Positions 23,610 through 25,537 of a stretch of DNA of 25,537 nucleotides are shown piece after piece (position 1 is the stretch's first letter; every line of letters starts with the position of its first letter). The notes under the pieces are model-generated. The model had not been told where the DNA came from. It ran no database searches and was given only the letters and a program-made list of their open reading frames with translations. The position numbers were made by a program, and so were the translations under genes. This stretch comes from an uncultured Lachnospiraceae bacterium. Lineage in GTDB: Bacteria > Bacillota > Clostridia > Lachnospirales > Lachnospiraceae. Location: positions 1 through 25,537 of the forward strand of contig CAJUAA010000048.1 of assembly GCA_910584205.1 (NCBI GenBank), in the 5' to 3' direction.

Positions 23610-24578
23610 TCACAGTAAATAAATAAAGTATCCCAAATATCCGAGCAGCAGCACGCCGCCCTCCGCACGGTTCAGGCTCTTTCCGCTGAAAGAGAAGATC
23701 CACAGCAGCACCCCTGCTGCCGCAGCCACAAGAAAATCCACTGTAAATTTACTCTCGAAGACGATCGGCGTAATCAATGCAGATGTTCCTGCCACAAAAA
23801 GGATATTGAAGATATTGCTTCCCACAATATTTCCGATTGCAATATCCGCACTGCCCTTTCTCGCCGCAGAAACAGAGGTAAACAATTCCGGCAGGGATGT
23901 TCCCAGCGCCACAATCGTAAGCCCTATAAACCTCTCGCTCAAACCTATGATCCTTGCTATCGCTGTTGCTGCATCCACCGTGACGCTGCTGCCGGCCACA
24001 ATAAGCGCAAGACCCGCAGACGTGAACAAAACCAGCATTGCCATGCTTTTTTCCTTTTTATTTGCTCCCCTTTCCGAAACTTCTCCCTCGTCCTCCTCTG
24101 AATTCCTGCCGGCGCCTTTCTTTGCCATCTTTAAGAGATAAAAAAGATACAGCAGAAAAACAACCCACAATCCGGCTCCTTCCAGTCTTGTAATTTCATT
24201 TCCCGCATATCCCATCCAGAGAAGGACCAGCATTGTTACAATCATAAAAGGCATCTCATATTTGACAGTCGAAGCTGCAACAGGAACCGTCTTTTTTGTC
24301 AAAAATGCCGTAAGACCCAGGATGATAAGAATATTCAAAATATTGCTTCCCGCCACATTTCCAATGGTAATGCCCGCATTCCCCTTAAGCGCCGCCGAGA
24401 TGCTTACCGCAGCCTCTGGAGCGCTTGTTCCCATGGCAACAATGGTAAGCCCGACCACAAGCTGCGGAATCCCAAATCTCGAAGCAATTTCCGACGAACC
24501 GTCCACAAAGAAATCCGCGCCCTTGATAAGCATCATAAACCCTGCAGACAGTAACAAAAACTGCAAGACAGTCTCCAT
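23610..24578 (-). CDS. Calcium/sodium antiporter (CaCA family, YrbG-like)
   Basis: A 322-residue inner-membrane cation exchanger. Seen: the two inverted alpha-repeats that define the CaCA superfamily, first GTSAPEAAVSI...GNVAGSNILNI and second GTSLPELFTSV...GNIVGSNIFNI, each carrying the ion-binding Glu and Asn; about ten hydrophobic segments; and a charged central cytoplasmic loop (GAGRNSEEDEGEVSERGANKKEKS). The start at 24578 is chosen because GGAGG lies 9 bases before it; the in-frame ATG at 24602 would precede that site. It follows the histidine kinase stop by 20 bases, so the two are likely one transcript. Ion specificity (Ca2+, Na+, K+ or H+) cannot be read from the sequence. Confidence 0.94.
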   Translation of the reverse strand: METVLQFLLLSAGFMMLIKGADFFVDGSSEIASRFGIPQLVVGLTIVAMGTSAPEAAVSISAALKGNAGITIGNVAGSNILNILIILGLTAFLTKKTVPVAASTVKYEMPFMIVTMLVLLWMGYAGNEITRLEGAGLWVVFLLYLFYLLKMAKKGAGRNSEEDEGEVSERGANKKEKSMAMLVLFTSAGLALIVAGSSVTVDAATAIARIIGLSERFIGLTIVALGTSLPELFTSVSAARKGSADIAIGNIVGSNIFNILFVAGTSALITPIVFESKFTVDFLVAAAAGVLLWIFSFSGKSLNRAEGGVLLLGYLGYFIYLL

Positions 24579-24598
24579 GTTTTCAACCTCCAATCGTT

Positions 24599-25537
24599 TC
24601 ACTGAACCGGTTCCGCATTGCCCCGGCCCCAGACAATAAATATCTTCGTTCCGACTCCCGGCCTGCTCATCAGGTTCACATCCGCATCGGTCAGATTACA
24701 GATATGCTTTACAATCGCAAGCCCAAGACCCGTGCCTCCAAGCTCCTTCGACCTGCTTTTATCCACCCGGTAAAAACGTTCAAAAATTCTCTCCTGATGC
24801 TCCGGCGGAATGCCGATACCGGTATCCTCCACCGAAAAGATGATCTGCGTTCCCTCTTTCTGCACTTTTGCCGTCACTTTGCCGTTTGGTTTGTTATACC
24901 GGATGGCATTTTCAATCAAATTATAGGTAAGCTCCTGTGCAAGTTCCTTTCCGATATGGACATCCGCTCTGTCATCTCCTTCATATATGACGTCAATACC
25001 GTTTTTCGCCGCTCCAAAAGAGAGCATTTCCACACTTTCTTTTGTAATTTCCGCCAGATTTACCACGTCAAGAATATCTTTTGCGTTTCCCGCGTCTAAT
25101 TGCGAAAGCTTGATAATGTCATTGATCAGAGTAAGCAGCCTTGCTGCGCTTTTACGGATTTCCCCTGAAAAACGCTTCATCTCTTTTTCATCTACAAGGC
25201 CTGCTTCCATCAGCTCTGCATAACCTGATATCGCCGCAAGAGGGGTCTTCAGTTCGTGGCTTACATTGGCGGTAAATTCCTGCCTTATATTTGCGGCAGA
25301 TAAGATTTCCTCATGCTGTAAACGGATTTTCCGGGTAAACGGGATCAGTTCCGGATAACTTTTCCCCTCGTCAATATGTTCCATATCCCCTGCCATTTCA
25401 TCAATCGGCTTCACAATGGCAGAAGTAAGATAGTGCGACACCATCAGACAGACGGCCGCGAGAAGCAGCGCCGTTGTCAGCACCATCGGAAGGGCAGACA
25501 AAAGAACAGCCACAACGCTGTGCGCCTCCTTGCCTAC
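24599..25537 (-). CDS. Sensor histidine kinase, 5' end outside the window
   Basis: The C-terminal ~312 residues of a PhoR-like membrane histidine kinase. Seen: a membrane segment (VLTTALLLAAVCLMVSHYL), HAMP-like linker (IVKPIDEMAGDMEHI), H box FTANVSHELKTPLAAISGYAELM with the phospho-His codon at 25256-25258, N box NLIENAIRYNK, G1 VEDTGIGIPPEHQERIFERFYRVDKSRS and G2 GGTGLGLAIVKHI. The frame stays open to the window edge (VGKEAHSVV before the GTG at 25513), and kinases of this type have a first membrane segment and extracellular sensor upstream, so the GTG is not the true start. A response regulator gene probably lies just outside. The downstream antiporter suggests cation- or envelope-related control (inference). 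Confidence 0.95.
   Translation of the reverse strand, partial: VGKEAHSVVAVLLSALPMVLTTALLLAAVCLMVSHYLTSAIVKPIDEMAGDMEHIDEGKSYPELIPFTRKIRLQHEEILSAANIRQEFTANVSHELKTPLAAISGYAELMEAGLVDEKEMKRFSGEIRKSAARLLTLINDIIKLSQLDAGNAKDILDVVNLAEITKESVEMLSFGAAKNGIDVIYEGDDRADVHIGKELAQELTYNLIENAIRYNKPNGKVTAKVQKEGTQIIFSVEDTGIGIPPEHQERIFERFYRVDKSRSKELGGTGLGLAIVKHICNLTDADVNLMSRPGVGTKIFIVWGRGNAEPVQ

Overview
The window reads as chromosome of an endospore-forming, low-GC-lineage Clostridia, most likely a Lachnospiraceae member. This rests on the spoIIAA-spoIIAB-sigF cluster beside spoVAA-spoVAB, a CotH-type gene, LL-diaminopimelate aminotransferase (DapL), a T-box leader upstream of valS, and strong AGGAGG ribosome binding sites. 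It carries 19 protein genes (18 complete; one runs off the right edge), one T-box leader RNA, and several readable promoters and terminators. No tRNA, rRNA, IS element, phage gene or CRISPR array was seen.

Layout. (1) 1-3830 (+): AT-richer accessory-looking segment with an AAA-ATPase/PD-(D/E)XK protein, then a BlaI/BlaR1-type repressor-sensor pair behind a 45-bp near-perfect operator palindrome. (2) 4010-8114 (+): two-gene unit with an FtsA/PilM-like actin-fold protein carrying extra NGR-type repeat domains, and an ABC-F ATPase; it ends at a bidirectional terminator. (3) 8219-10806 (-): sporulation block, spoIIAA-spoIIAB-sigF followed by spoVAA-spoVAB, with a SigH-like and a SigF/SigG-like promoter. 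(4) 10942-18664 (-): one long apparent operon, valine-type T-box, cotH-like, valS, folC, a 47-residue protein missed by usual length cut-offs, and a zinc-ribbon/TPR membrane protein, closed by a terminator. (5) 18704-20040 (+): dapL on a divergent promoter. (6) 20040-23543 (-): a TetM/EF-G-like GTPase fused to a C-terminal NYN (Rae1/YacP-like) nuclease domain, followed by a YkgJ-type cysteine-cluster protein. (7) 23610-25537 (-): a sensor histidine kinase cut by the window edge and a CaCA-family cation antiporter.

How they work together. Regions 3 and 4 link spore formation (forespore sigma control, SpoVA membrane proteins, CotH-type kinase) with translation and folate housekeeping. The unusual point in region 4 is that the cotH-like gene sits first behind a tRNA-sensing leader. 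The strongest candidate for an undescribed system is the 929-residue GTPase-nuclease fusion at 20691-23480: a factor predicted to enter the ribosomal A site is joined to a domain related to an A-site mRNA endonuclease, suggesting a one-protein ribosome rescue or mRNA-cleavage device. All functions are read from sequence motifs; no database search was possible.
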